Shown: positions 6,138 to 12,258 of the stretch, in pieces
Layout of the letters: every line of letters begins with the position of its first letter
Position numbering within the stretch: the first letter of the stretch is position 1
Source of the DNA: Lachnospiraceae bacterium
Lineage (GTDB): Bacteria > Bacillota > Clostridia > Lachnospirales > Anaerotignaceae
Direction of reading: 5' to 3'
DNA length: 12,258 nucleotides
Assembly: GCA_028695945.1 (NCBI GenBank)
Contig: JAQVIB010000036.1
Span: 1 to 12,258 of the forward strand
Program-made: the position numbers and the translations under genes
The notes under the pieces: generated by a model
The model's input: the letters and a program-made list of their open reading frames with translations, nothing else
Databases searched by the model: none
What the model was told of the DNA's origin: nothing

Positions 6138-6790
6138 TGTACGTTGTTCCTTATAGCAAGAGAGAACAGCCTACTATGGCGGTTAGTGTTTCAGATATAG
6201 CTAACAATTTAAAATCAGATCCAGATATAAGCAATTTAAAATTAGATGGCAATGTTTTAACGTATACAATGTTTAACACCACAGATGTTAAAATAGTTGA
6301 AAATATAGATGAATACGGTGTTTGTGTACTAGAAATAACAGAAGGAGATAAAACAGACAGCCTTACATTTGATACTTCAAATAACAAAATCATGCTAAAT
6401 GATGATATAATAGAAGTAGAATTAGTTGAATCCTATGTTTTTCAAAAAGATACACTGCTTGAAAGCAACAGCACTAGTTCATCTTGGGTATATTATGGCG
6501 TAATATATCCAAACCTACGTGCAGAACAAAGTATTAGAAACATACCACTAGCCGCTCTTACTACGCTGTTTCTCGGTAGCTTCGGATGGAAGGGAACTAT
6601 TACTGGTTTCGTACAATCAGTAATTAGCACACTAAATTCCGCTAATAATGATACTAAATCTATTTATTGTATTCGCAATATATACCGTACATCAGATGGA
6701 TACTATTTATTTAAATATTACGATGCTTTATATGCAGATTCAAGCTATAATTTCCATATTAAAACCCGTATATGGGAACAATATGAATAA
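6137..6790 (+). CDS. Secreted protein of unknown function, C-terminal fragment lacking a signal peptide
   Basis: 217 residues beginning MYVVPYSKREQ. It has no signal peptide of its own, although composition and context suggest an exported protein. Residues 30-100 alternate polar and hydrophobic residues as in beta structure (NLKLDGNVLTYTMFN, VCVLEITEGDKTDSLTFD). A hydrophobic, glycine-containing stretch at about 136-166 (IPLAALTTLFLGSFGW, then TITGFVQSVISTL) could insert in membranes. The C-terminus is rich in Tyr (YYLFKYYDALYADSSYNF). This layout (exported beta-rich region, Gly-rich hydrophobic segment, Tyr-rich tail) reminds me of geobacillin-26-like exported proteins, but that is a loose resemblance and not an assignment. 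It is probably the mature part of the protein whose signal peptide is at 5865-6134. A good hairpin terminator follows 22 bases after its TAA. Confidence 0.65.
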   Translation: MYVVPYSKREQPTMAVSVSDIANNLKSDPDISNLKLDGNVLTYTMFNTTDVKIVENIDEYGVCVLEITEGDKTDSLTFDTSNNKIMLNDDIIEVELVESYVFQKDTLLESNSTSSSWVYYGVIYPNLRAEQSIRNIPLAALTTLFLGSFGWKGTITGFVQSVISTLNSANNDTKSIYCIRNIYRTSDGYYLFKYYDALYADSSYNFHIKTRIWEQYE

Positions 6791-6812
6791 TACATCAAGA
6801 TTATGACTTCTT

Positions 6813-6850
6813 GAACCACTCTATAAATGGAGTGGTTCCCTTTTATCTTT
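6813..6850 (+). terminator. Intrinsic terminator of the split secreted-protein gene
   Basis: A perfect 9-bp stem, GAACCACTC (6813-6821) with GAGTGGTTC (6830-6838), closes an 8-base loop and is followed by CCTTTTATCTTT. It separates the secreted-protein transcript from the membrane-protein gene at 6888. Confidence 0.85.
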
Positions 6851-6887
6851 CATTAATTTCGAAATAACTTTAGAAAAGGAGAAATCT

Positions 6888-7244
6888 ATGCTTATATTAC
6901 TCTTTATAGAACTATTATTGATCGGTATACCAGCTATTTTAAACTATAAGCTTAAAAATTCTATGCCCTCAGGATGGCAGTACTTATTTAATGTGGCATT
7001 TTTATTCCTTTTGTTTGTATCAAACTTTTTTATTGAAAATACAACAGACGTGTTTAACTTTATGAAATTTTCTCTTTTAATAGGCAGTACCCATTTTTAT
7101 GCAACCGATTACATTAAATACCTAAAGGACAGAAATAACATTGATTTAGCTAAAAAAACTGCAAGAAATGGGGCAATAAATCATTTCGCATTCATTATTT
7201 TACTTGCCGTGGTTATATATTTCGAAAACCGCTACAGCCTATAG
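6888..7244 (+). CDS. Small integral membrane protein of unknown function
   Basis: 118 residues with about four hydrophobic segments: 2-20 (LILLFIELLLIGIPAILNY), 32-50 (YLFNVAFLFLLFVSNFFIE), 55-72, and 98-112 (FAFIILLAVVIYF). Short basic loops (KLK, KYLKDRNN, KKTARN) lie between segments. No family motif is recognised. The ATG at 6888 has AAAGGAG with a 6-base spacer, so translation should be strong, but no clear promoter is seen in the 50 bases after the upstream terminator; leakage through that terminator is possible. It ends in TAG just before a strong hairpin terminator, showing that TAG is used as a normal stop here. Size, topology and position after a secreted protein would suit an immunity or accessory protein, but nothing in the sequence proves this. 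Confidence 0.75.
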   Translation: MLILLFIELLLIGIPAILNYKLKNSMPSGWQYLFNVAFLFLLFVSNFFIENTTDVFNFMKFSLLIGSTHFYATDYIKYLKDRNNIDLAKKTARNGAINHFAFIILLAVVIYFENRYSL

Positions 7245-7264
7245 GCATTTGAATACATTCATAA

Positions 7265-7300
7265 AAAAAGAACTGATAACATTTGATATCAGTTCTTTTT
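7265..7300. terminator. Bidirectional intrinsic terminator between convergent genes
   Basis: AGAACTGATA (7269-7278) pairs perfectly with TATCAGTTCT (7287-7296) around an 8-base loop. An A run (7263-7269) precedes it and a T run (7296-7300) follows, so it can stop transcription of the membrane protein gene on plus and of the 85-residue gene on minus. Confidence 0.88.
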
Positions 7301-7303
7301 CTA

Positions 7304-7561
7304 TTAATCGCACAAATAATCATACCAGTCCCACTCTTGGCTCATAACTGACTCTGCCGTTTTTTCCTCGGGCTCGTTAAGAAGCTCAAATTCCACTTGA
7401 AAATCGTGATAGGTTTCACCATCAATTACTGCACTGCCTGTAAGAACATAGCTTTTGCCTTCGCCCTCAATATACTCACCCATTAAAAGCACGTTATCAT
7501 CTTCAATCATAACCTTGTTAATTTCCCGTTCCTTTTGTTCTTGTGTAAAGTATTCCTTCAT
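7304..7561 (-). CDS. Small acidic hypothetical protein
   Basis: 85 residues, soluble, strongly acidic. It starts with a charged helix (EYFTQEQKEREINKVMI), continues with alternating residues that look like beta strands (NVLLMGEYIEGEGKSYVLTG, then TYHDFQVEFELL), and ends in an acidic aromatic tail (EWDWYDYLCD). I do not recognise the family. It is likely real: the ATG at 7561 has the near-perfect AGGAGGTG ribosome site about 7 bases upstream, a promoter is visible at 7602-7631, and a terminator lies next to its stop codon. It is transcribed alone, divergently from the exonuclease gene. Confidence 0.75.
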   Translation of the reverse strand: MKEYFTQEQKEREINKVMIEDDNVLLMGEYIEGEGKSYVLTGSAVIDGETYHDFQVEFELLNEPEEKTAESVMSQEWDWYDYLCD

Positions 7562-7601
7562 ACCAAAACACCTCCTATCTTTCTTTTCTGCAACTTATAT
7601 A

Positions 7602-7631
7602 ACTATAACATCACCTTCTGATATATTTCAA
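7602..7631 (-). promoter_or_regulatory. Promoter for the 85-residue protein gene
   Basis: On the minus strand TTGAAA (7631-7626), an 18-base spacer and TATAGT (7607-7602). It gives a leader of about 35 bases that contains the AGGAGGTG ribosome site. Confidence 0.5.
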
Positions 7632-7645
7632 TAAAAAAATTACCT

Positions 7646-7674
7646 TTTACACATGGCAGCATTTTTGGTATACT
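7646..7674 (+). promoter_or_regulatory. Promoter for the exonuclease gene
   Basis: TTTACA (7646-7651), a 17-base spacer and TATACT (7669-7674), each one base from consensus. The expected start near 7681 leaves a very short leader of about 18 bases that still holds the AAAGGAG ribosome site (7684-7690). Confidence 0.6.
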
Positions 7675-7698
7675 GTTACCATTAAAGGAGAGTTGTTT

Positions 7699-8481
7699 AT
7701 GAATTATATTGTACTGGATTTAGAATTTAATCAGCCCTACAACTTCAAAAGTGGAAACCGTACTGTTCTTGAACCCAAACTGCCCTTTGAAATTATTCAA
7801 GTAGGTGCAGTTAAATTGGATGATGATTTTAACATCACAGAAAGATTTAATTATTTTATTAAGCCCCAAATATATAAACGTATACATCCTATAGTAGAAA
7901 GACTTACAGGCATAACCTTAGATAGACTTAATAACAGCGACGGTTTTTTGTGTGCCTATGAAGCTTTTGTAAACTTTATTGGCAATGATGAAGCCATACT
8001 TTGCTCATGGGGTACCGACGATATAAAATCTCTCTTTCGCAATATAATTTACCATAAATGCGACCAAAATAAAATTACAAAGAAATATATTAATATACAA
8101 AGTTTTGCCACAAAACACCTTAACTTTGAAGCTGGAAACTCGATAGGTCTTAAAAACGCAGTGGAACTTTTAAATATTCCAGAAGAAAGCCAGTTTCATG
8201 ATGCCCTAAATGATGCCTACTACACAGCGTTGGTATTTCAATTGGTTAAGCCTGAAAATCTTGAACCACTTACATTCACCCCAGCTGACCTTGAACCAAA
8301 AAAATCCTCAGCTACACGACTTAATACAAGAGCACTTATAAACTATTTCGAAAAATCTCTTGAAAGAGAGTTAAGCACTGAAGAGATAGCAATGATAAAA
8401 ACTGCATACAAGTTTGGAAAGAAAAATACCTATGAAATACCAAATAAAAAAAGCATTAAAAATGATACCACTCAAAACTAA
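7699..8481 (+). CDS. DEDDh-family 3'-5' exonuclease (KapD/ERI1-like)
   Basis: 260 residues. The exonuclease fold carries the DEDDh residues: Asp7 and Glu9 in YIVLDLEFNQ, Asp108 in SWGTDDIKSL, and His167 with Asp172 in FHDALNDAYYTALVF. PFEIIQVGAVKLD (29-41) and FNYFIKP (50-56) are also typical of this branch, which includes Bacillus KapD and ERI1-like RNases. It should remove nucleotides from the 3' ends of RNA or single-stranded DNA using two metal ions. Residues after about 195 form a basic tail of unknown role. I chose the ATG at 7699 because AAAGGAG (7684-7690) sits 8 bases away; a TTG at 7693 would add two residues but is only 2 bases from that site. The last codons lie inside the terminator hairpin, with the TAA in its loop. 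Confidence 0.88.
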   Translation: MNYIVLDLEFNQPYNFKSGNRTVLEPKLPFEIIQVGAVKLDDDFNITERFNYFIKPQIYKRIHPIVERLTGITLDRLNNSDGFLCAYEAFVNFIGNDEAILCSWGTDDIKSLFRNIIYHKCDQNKITKKYINIQSFATKHLNFEAGNSIGLKNAVELLNIPEESQFHDALNDAYYTALVFQLVKPENLEPLTFTPADLEPKKSSATRLNTRALINYFEKSLERELSTEEIAMIKTAYKFGKKNTYEIPNKKSIKNDTTQN

Positions 8482-8507
8482 AAGCTCTGAGTGGTATCAT
8501 TTTTTTA
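8461..8507. terminator. Terminator overlapping the end of the exonuclease gene
   Basis: A perfect 14-bp stem joins AATGATACCACTCA (8461-8474) to TGAGTGGTATCATT (8488-8501), with a 13-base loop containing the exonuclease stop codon, followed by seven T. The opposite strand also has T runs after the stem, so it probably serves the convergent HAD-phosphatase operon too, whose TAA (8507-8505) lies in the tract. Confidence 0.88.
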
Positions 8508-9140
8508 TATTAATTCTAAATAGTCCACCACATATAAATCCGCGGTACCTTTTATTTTTTCCTTATCGTTTTTAGCTGCCTCGTCTTCAATGGCAACTGT
8601 GTAAAAGCCTGCCGCCTTTGCATTTGTAACAGCATGTAGTGCATCCTCAAAGACCACTGTTTCTGCCTTTTTTGCACCCATTTTTTTTGCCACAAAATCG
8701 TATATATCACTTTTACTTTTGCTCATTCCAAGCTGTGTACAAGTGTATACATCTGTAAAAAATTTATGTATGTTTAACCGCTTTAATGCTGGTAACACAT
8801 AGTCTTTTTCAGAGGCAGTAAGTATGCACATTTTTGTACCACTATTGTATTGCTTTTGCAAAAATTCATATGCCTTAGGTTTAAGAGGAATATCGTTTTC
8901 ATATCTAGCCCTAACCATACTAACTATCTCTGCAATCATCTGCTGTGGTGTAACTTCAAGTCCAAGTTCATTCTTAAAGTACTTTGCAGACTCCTCGAAT
9001 GACATGCTTTTAAATATTTCATCTAGGTTGTCAGGCGGTGTAATGCTGTGGTTAATCAAAAAATCTCTGCTCACATTGTTCCACACAGGCATACTGTCTA
9101 TCAACGTTCCATCTAAATCAAATATTATATTTTTCTTCAT
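8505..9140 (-). CDS. HAD-superfamily phosphatase (beta-phosphoglucomutase-like subgroup)
   Basis: 211 residues with all four HAD motifs: FDLDGTLIDS (nucleophile Asp8, acid/base Asp10), ILTAS (Thr108), the Lys of GMSKSKSD (about 141-143) and VFEDA (Glu165, Asp166). The segment between motifs I and II is a helical cap of the phosphoglycolate-phosphatase/beta-PGM kind. It acts in the cytosol on small phosphorylated compounds. Its ATG overlaps the thiE stop codon by four bases (ATGA), so it is translationally coupled to thiE and is the last gene of the thiamine operon. This context suggests dephosphorylation of thiamine phosphate or of a phosphorylated precursor, or clean-up of a damaged intermediate. 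The substrate is inferred from position, not from sequence. Confidence 0.9.
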   Translation of the reverse strand: MKKNIIFDLDGTLIDSMPVWNNVSRDFLINHSITPPDNLDEIFKSMSFEESAKYFKNELGLEVTPQQMIAEIVSMVRARYENDIPLKPKAYEFLQKQYNSGTKMCILTASEKDYVLPALKRLNIHKFFTDVYTCTQLGMSKSKSDIYDFVAKKMGAKKAETVVFEDALHAVTNAKAAGFYTVAIEDEAAKNDKEKIKGTADLYVVDYLELI

Positions 9141-9754
9141 GCTTCCACCATCTTTTGTGCAAGCTTAAGCATATTCTTCGTAGCCTCTTCCACGTCATTT
9201 TCTGCAAAAATAGCAGAAATAACCGCAATTCCGTCCACTCCACTGCCTCTAAGTTTAAGCACATTTTCTTTGTTAATTCCGCCAATGGCTACCACAGGTA
9301 TATTTACACCATTGGTTATTTTCTTAACCTCTTCAAATGTAACACTTTTGGCATCCTGTTTTGTATCTGTGTGAAACATTGCACCTACTCCAATATAATC
9401 TGCACCATTTTTCTCTGCCGTTAATGCTTCATTAAGTGTCCCTGCAGAAATACCAATAATTTTGTCCTCACCAAGTATAGCCCTTGCCTTTTTTGCTTCC
9501 ATATCGCTTTGACCAATATGTACGCCGTCAGCATTTACAGCCTTCGCCACCTGAATGTTGTCATTAATTACAAAAGGAATTTTATATTTATCGGTAACCA
9601 ATTTTATTTTTTTTGCCTCTGCTATAAATTCCTCATCGGTTATACCCTTTTCCCTAAGCTGAATAAATGTAGCCCCAGCCTTGCAAATTTTTTCCACTTC
9701 ACTTTCAAGGCTTTTTCCGTTAAGCCATGTTCTATCTGTAACCGCGTACAACAT
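9137..9754 (-). CDS. thiE: Thiamine-phosphate synthase
   Basis: ThiE condenses HMP pyrophosphate with hydroxyethylthiazole phosphate to give thiamine monophosphate. From the chosen start the protein is 205 residues, normal for the TIM-barrel family. Visible motifs are IQLREK (31-36), FVINDN (61-66), DGVHIGQSD (76-84), IGISAGT (100-106), YIGVGAMFHTDTKQDAK (120-136), VVAIGGI (154-160) and VDGIAVISAIF (173-183). In the phosphate-binding loop a His replaces the common Pro of FPTxTK. The start is one of two adjacent ATGs (9757, 9754); AAGGA sits 4 and 7 bases upstream of them, overlapping the thiM stop. The longer ORF from 9808 would overlap thiM by 44 bases without a ribosome site. It lies between thiM and the HAD phosphatase. 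Confidence 0.95.
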   Translation of the reverse strand: MLYAVTDRTWLNGKSLESEVEKICKAGATFIQLREKGITDEEFIAEAKKIKLVTDKYKIPFVINDNIQVAKAVNADGVHIGQSDMEAKKARAILGEDKIIGISAGTLNEALTAEKNGADYIGVGAMFHTDTKQDAKSVTFEEVKKITNGVNIPVVAIGGINKENVLKLRGSGVDGIAVISAIFAENDVEEATKNMLKLAQKMVEA

Positions 9755-9764
9755 CATACTATCC

Positions 9765-10604
9765 TTATCTACTTTCAACCTTTGCTCCCTCCTCAAGAAG
9801 TTTTGCATTCATTTTGCTTACATAGTCCATCAAGTACATACGAAAACTACCTGTTCCTCCGTCTGTCTGTAGTATTTTTTTGTATGCAAGCTCTCCTGCA
9901 TAGCCATAGGCACTTACCGCCACTGCTGATGCCCCTAAAATATTTTCTGGATTCGCTGCACAAAAAACACCAAGAACGCTGGAAAGCATACATCCAGTAC
10001 CAGTAATCTTTGCCATTTCTGCATGACCATTTTTAATTATATAAGCTTGCTTGTCATCTGCTATTATATCAGTTTCACCGCTGATAGCAATAACTGCACC
10101 TGTTTTTTTACTTAATTTTTTCGCTAAGGCAATTACACTTTCAATATTTTCATCTGTAACAAGGTCCTTTTCGTCAGCATCAACACCTTTTGCAGAACCA
10201 CTGCCTGTTGCCAAAAACTTTATCTCCGAAATATTCCCACGTATTACCGAAAATTTGACGTTATCCAGCACTTTAAAAATGGCAGCATTGCGAGCCTTTG
10301 CCGCACCTGCCCCAACAGGGTCTAAAATAACAGGATGCCCTAACAAATTACTGCGTTTGCCTGCAAGTATCATACTCTCCACTAAATAATCATATATATG
10401 ACCCATGTTTATAACAAAACCATTGCATAAACTTGTTATGTCCTCCACCTCTTGTGGATAATCCGACATAATAGGTGAGCCACCACAAGCAAGGGTAACA
10501 TTTGCACAGTCGTTAACAGCAACAATGTTAGATATGTTGTGTATTACAGGCTTAACCTTCTCTATATTTCCGTATACTATTTCTGCTGTTTTATTGAAAT
10601 CCAT
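9765..10604 (-). CDS. thiM: Hydroxyethylthiazole kinase
   Basis: ThiM phosphorylates 4-methyl-5-(2-hydroxyethyl)thiazole with ATP, a salvage reaction feeding ThiE. 279 residues, in the family range. NISNIVAVNDCANVTLACGG (23-42) followed by SPIMSD forms the thiazole pocket, VINMGHI (64-70), ILDPVGAGAAKARN (93-106) and IRGNISEI (121-128) are typical ribokinase-like segments, and ITGTGCMLSSVLG (200-212) holds the anion hole and Cys205 at the active site. The ATG at 10604 directly abuts the thiW TAA, with GAGGAGG 8 bases upstream inside the thiW coding sequence, so the two are translationally coupled. Confidence 0.96.
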   Translation of the reverse strand: MDFNKTAEIVYGNIEKVKPVIHNISNIVAVNDCANVTLACGGSPIMSDYPQEVEDITSLCNGFVINMGHIYDYLVESMILAGKRSNLLGHPVILDPVGAGAAKARNAAIFKVLDNVKFSVIRGNISEIKFLATGSGSAKGVDADEKDLVTDENIESVIALAKKLSKKTGAVIAISGETDIIADDKQAYIIKNGHAEMAKITGTGCMLSSVLGVFCAANPENILGASAVAVSAYGYAGELAYKKILQTDGGTGSFRMYLMDYVSKMNAKLLEEGAKVESR

Positions 10605-11105
10605 TTAATTTGCCTCCTCTTGTAATTTAGCCAAAAGTCCTGATTTTTTCATGAATTTAAGAAGAACAACTGCACATGCACTTCCGAAACAAGTACTTAT
10701 TAAAAATGCTGGTATGTATGTAAATAAGGAAACCCCTGCATTTCCATAATAAAATGCCGAAAGTGGATAAGAACACATTGCACCTAAAATGCCTGTTCCA
10801 AAAATTTCTCCTGCCACTGCAAGATATATGTTTTTCGTCTTTGCAAAAAGTACAGCCGCCAGAAATGCACCAATAAGCCCACCTGGTATTGAAAATAAAT
10901 CCTCACCCATTATTATTAACTTCATTACCGTTAGCAGTGCAGAACAAGCAAATCCATACACAGGCCCTAAAAGTACCACGCCAGTTACGTTAATAAGATG
11001 CTGCATAGGTGCGGCATAACCTGGTATTCTTAAAATAGGTGTAAGCACAAATCCCACCGCCGCCAATACCGCTGTTAAAACCATCTTTTTTGTTTTTGAA
11101 TTCAT
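10605..11105 (-). CDS. thiW: ThiW, S component of a thiazole ECF transporter
   Basis: 166 residues and about five or six membrane helices. The pattern RIPGYAAPMQHLINVTGVVLL (26-46), SIPGGLIGAFLAAVLF (72-87) and EIFGTGILGAMCSYPL (99-114) is that of ThiW, the substrate-capture protein of an energy-coupling-factor transporter predicted to import the hydroxyethylthiazole precursor. It needs the shared EcfA/A'/T module, which is not in this window. Being first in the operon with thiM and thiE fits uptake followed by phosphorylation and coupling. The ATG at 11105 has AGGGAGG with a 7-base spacer. ThiW genes are often preceded by a TPP riboswitch, but I find none; a promoter and a terminator lie upstream instead. 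Confidence 0.93.
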   Translation of the reverse strand: MNSKTKKMVLTAVLAAVGFVLTPILRIPGYAAPMQHLINVTGVVLLGPVYGFACSALLTVMKLIIMGEDLFSIPGGLIGAFLAAVLFAKTKNIYLAVAGEIFGTGILGAMCSYPLSAFYYGNAGVSLFTYIPAFLISTCFGSACAVVLLKFMKKSGLLAKLQEEAN

Positions 11106-11160
11106 AAAATGTCCTCCCTCATAGTTGTATTAATTTACATTTTTTTCCATAAATGCAATA

Positions 11161-11194
11161 AAAAATGGGCCACACCCGTGGTGGTGTGCCCCAT
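11161..11194 (-). terminator. Intrinsic terminator upstream of thiW (possible attenuator)
   Basis: On the minus strand a 12-position stem with one mismatch pairs ATGGGGCACACC (11194-11183) with GGTGTGGCCCAT (11176-11165), followed by a T run. It could end the lipoprotein transcript. Because a promoter (11253-11225) lies just before it, it could also act as an attenuator in the thiW leader. Confidence 0.8.
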
Positions 11195-11224
11195 AAATTT
11201 ACTGTATTTATTAAATTCCACATT

Positions 11225-11253
11225 ATTGTAACCAACTATGAATCATTTGTCAA
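11225..11253 (-). promoter_or_regulatory. Strong promoter between the lipoprotein gene and thiW
   Basis: On the minus strand a perfect TTGACA (11253-11248), a 17-base spacer and TACAAT (11230-11225). The lipoprotein TGA stop lies inside the -35 hexamer. Start near 11218. The transcript would meet the hairpin terminator after about 25 bases and, if it read through, reach thiW after a 113-base leader. Confidence 0.65.
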
Positions 11254-12209
11254 CTATCAATATCAATTTTTGTCCATTCACTTTCATCCTTGGATATAGT
11301 TGCAGCTGAAGTCCATTTTTCCAGCTCACTGCTGAATATTTGCTCGTGTATAGTATTTGTATAGTCTTCTCTAAGCTTTTCAAAAATTTCGCTTTTCTCG
11401 CCTTGTGCTATATTAACCACCTTGAAAATTCCATATACATTTTCCAGTTCTATAGGGCGAGAAACAAAACCTACTTGAGTATCAATAAGCTCTGCAAGTT
11501 CACCCTCAAGGTCCTTTTGACGTGTCAAAAAAACACGGTTTTCACCAGTTTCGTTGTTTTGCTGAAAAATTGTTTCAAAGTCTTCTCCATTTGTAATTTT
11601 ATTATAAAAATCCTTAGCTGTTGCCTCTTTAAAGAAAAACAAACCTTTAACTGTAATTTTTTTCATTTGCATTGCAACTGCATCATAGTAGCTTTCACAA
11701 TATGCATCATATTCTGCTTCACTTATAACATAATCCCTAACTGTTGCTTCCTTTAGCTTGGAATACAGGCTTTTCTCAAGCATTATCTTCTCCACTGCTT
11801 CCTTGTAGGCATCAGTCGGTTCACTTCCAGCAGCTTCAATGGTCAACTGTGCATCACTTAGTGCCTTTTGCTGTTCCTCCTGTGTAAGGGTAATATTTAA
11901 TTCTCGTGCCTTCTGTGCCGATACCTTTACGGCTATCATAGAGTTTAAAGCACTTTCCTTTGCAACGGTAACCGCACTGCGTCCGTCAAAATCTGTTTCC
12001 CAAATATCTGTACCGCCTATTTCCTCAAAATTTTTCTTTGCCTCATCAAGATAAACCATATATTCTTCAACACTGCAATTTTCTTTATTGATGGTGATAA
12101 AGGAGCTTTCCGACACTTTATTGTTTGCTCCACAGCCCGAAAGCATCATCAACGCAATTGTCACCATTATTAAATTAAATAACCTTCTATGCCACACCCT
12201 TATCACCAA
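11250..12209 (-). CDS. SurA/PrsA-like lipoprotein with a divergent PpiC-type domain
   Basis: 319 residues from the longest start. A lipoprotein signal peptide (basic VWHRR, hydrophobic core, lipobox LSGC with Cys26) puts it on the outer face of the membrane. A SurA N-type helical chaperone region follows (about 80-170, VAKESALNSMIAVKVSAQKA and LTQEEQQKALSDAQ). Residues about 185-270 (FYNKITNGEDFETIFQ, then TQVGFVSRPIELENVYGIFKVVN) align in pattern with parvulin PPIases (F.L..GEVS.PI....GYHIIKV), but usual active-site residues are hard to find, so it is probably a chaperone with a degenerate isomerase fold. Such lipoproteins help exported proteins fold. The start is uncertain: TTG 12209, GTG 12206 and GTG 12197 all lie near AGAAGG, and the frame stays open to the window edge. 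No gene is visible in 12210-12258. Confidence 0.82.
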   Translation of the reverse strand: MVIRVWHRRLFNLIMVTIALMMLSGCGANNKVSESSFITINKENCSVEEYMVYLDEAKKNFEEIGGTDIWETDFDGRSAVTVAKESALNSMIAVKVSAQKARELNITLTQEEQQKALSDAQLTIEAAGSEPTDAYKEAVEKIMLEKSLYSKLKEATVRDYVISEAEYDAYCESYYDAVAMQMKKITVKGLFFFKEATAKDFYNKITNGEDFETIFQQNNETGENRVFLTRQKDLEGELAELIDTQVGFVSRPIELENVYGIFKVVNIAQGEKSEIFEKLREDYTNTIHEQIFSSELEKWTSAATISKDESEWTKIDIDS

Positions 12210-12258
12210 CCTTCTTTTAATAACTTCACTTTTGTTAATTAATTTCTTGAGTTTTAAC

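Noticed and set aside
6127..6156. ATG at 6127 with a perfect ribosome site as the start of a real gene
   Set aside because: Its frame closes after nine codons. It matters only as a possible reinitiation or frameshift element.
7693..7698. TTG start for the exonuclease
   Set aside because: It lies only 2 bases from the Shine-Dalgarno; the ATG at 7699 has proper spacing and the family N-terminus.
9755..9808. thiE start at 9808
   Set aside because: It would overlap thiM by 44 bases with no ribosome site, while the paired ATGs at 9757/9754 follow AAGGA and match the family start.
11106..11164. 19-codon leader peptide ORF beginning in the thiW leader hairpin
   Set aside because: The ATG (11194) has no Shine-Dalgarno and the codons show no run of a regulatory amino acid.

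Overview
This window is AT-rich chromosomal DNA that looks like an anaerobic Firmicute of class Clostridia, probably a Lachnospiraceae-like gut organism. The evidence is a homodimer-type pyruvate:ferredoxin oxidoreductase, a YjbM/RelQ-type small alarmone synthetase, a DUF3842 protein, the ThiW/ThiM/ThiE salvage set, strong AGGAGG-like ribosome binding sites, and many hairpin-plus-T-run terminators. Assignments come from reading motifs by eye; no database search was run. No rRNA, tRNA, IS element, phage gene or CRISPR array was seen.

Layout. (1) 1-1399, minus: the first 466 codons of nifJ, interrupted by one in-frame TAG at codon 263; the frame is open and conserved on both sides. It has a good promoter and a LacI-type palindrome just upstream of the -35. 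(2) 4221-1662, minus: a compact operon of relQ-type (p)ppGpp synthetase, metallophosphoesterase, DUF3842 protein and MntP manganese exporter. (3) 4418-5599, plus: a class I PLP-dependent aminotransferase. (4) 5865-7244, plus: an accessory-looking island. It holds a signal-peptide ORF and a second ORF that appear to be two halves of one secreted protein gene split by a one-base indel in an A tract, then a terminator, then a small four-helix membrane protein. (5) 7304-7561, minus, and 7699-8481, plus: a small unknown acidic protein and a DEDDh-type 3'-5' exonuclease, divergent from a shared promoter region. (6) 11105-8505, minus: a thiamine salvage operon thiW-thiM-thiE-HAD phosphatase. (7) 12209-11250, minus: a SurA/PrsA-like lipoprotein.

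How the genes work together. In the thiamine operon ThiW is the predicted substrate-binding component for uptake of the thiazole precursor, ThiM phosphorylates the thiazole, ThiE joins it to HMP-PP to give thiamine phosphate, and the translationally coupled HAD hydrolase may dephosphorylate a pathway intermediate. No TPP riboswitch is visible. Instead a near-consensus promoter overlapping the stop codon of the lipoprotein gene is followed within about 60 bases by an intrinsic terminator, then thiW, which suggests attenuation or a short leader RNA. The relQ operon joins stringent-response alarmone synthesis to manganese export.

The most notable points are the amber codon in nifJ, the split secreted-protein gene next to a small membrane protein, the unusual thi leader, and the alarmone/manganese operon. 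Two gene disruptions within 6 kb could mean real decay, phase variation or consensus sequence errors; the sequence alone cannot decide.
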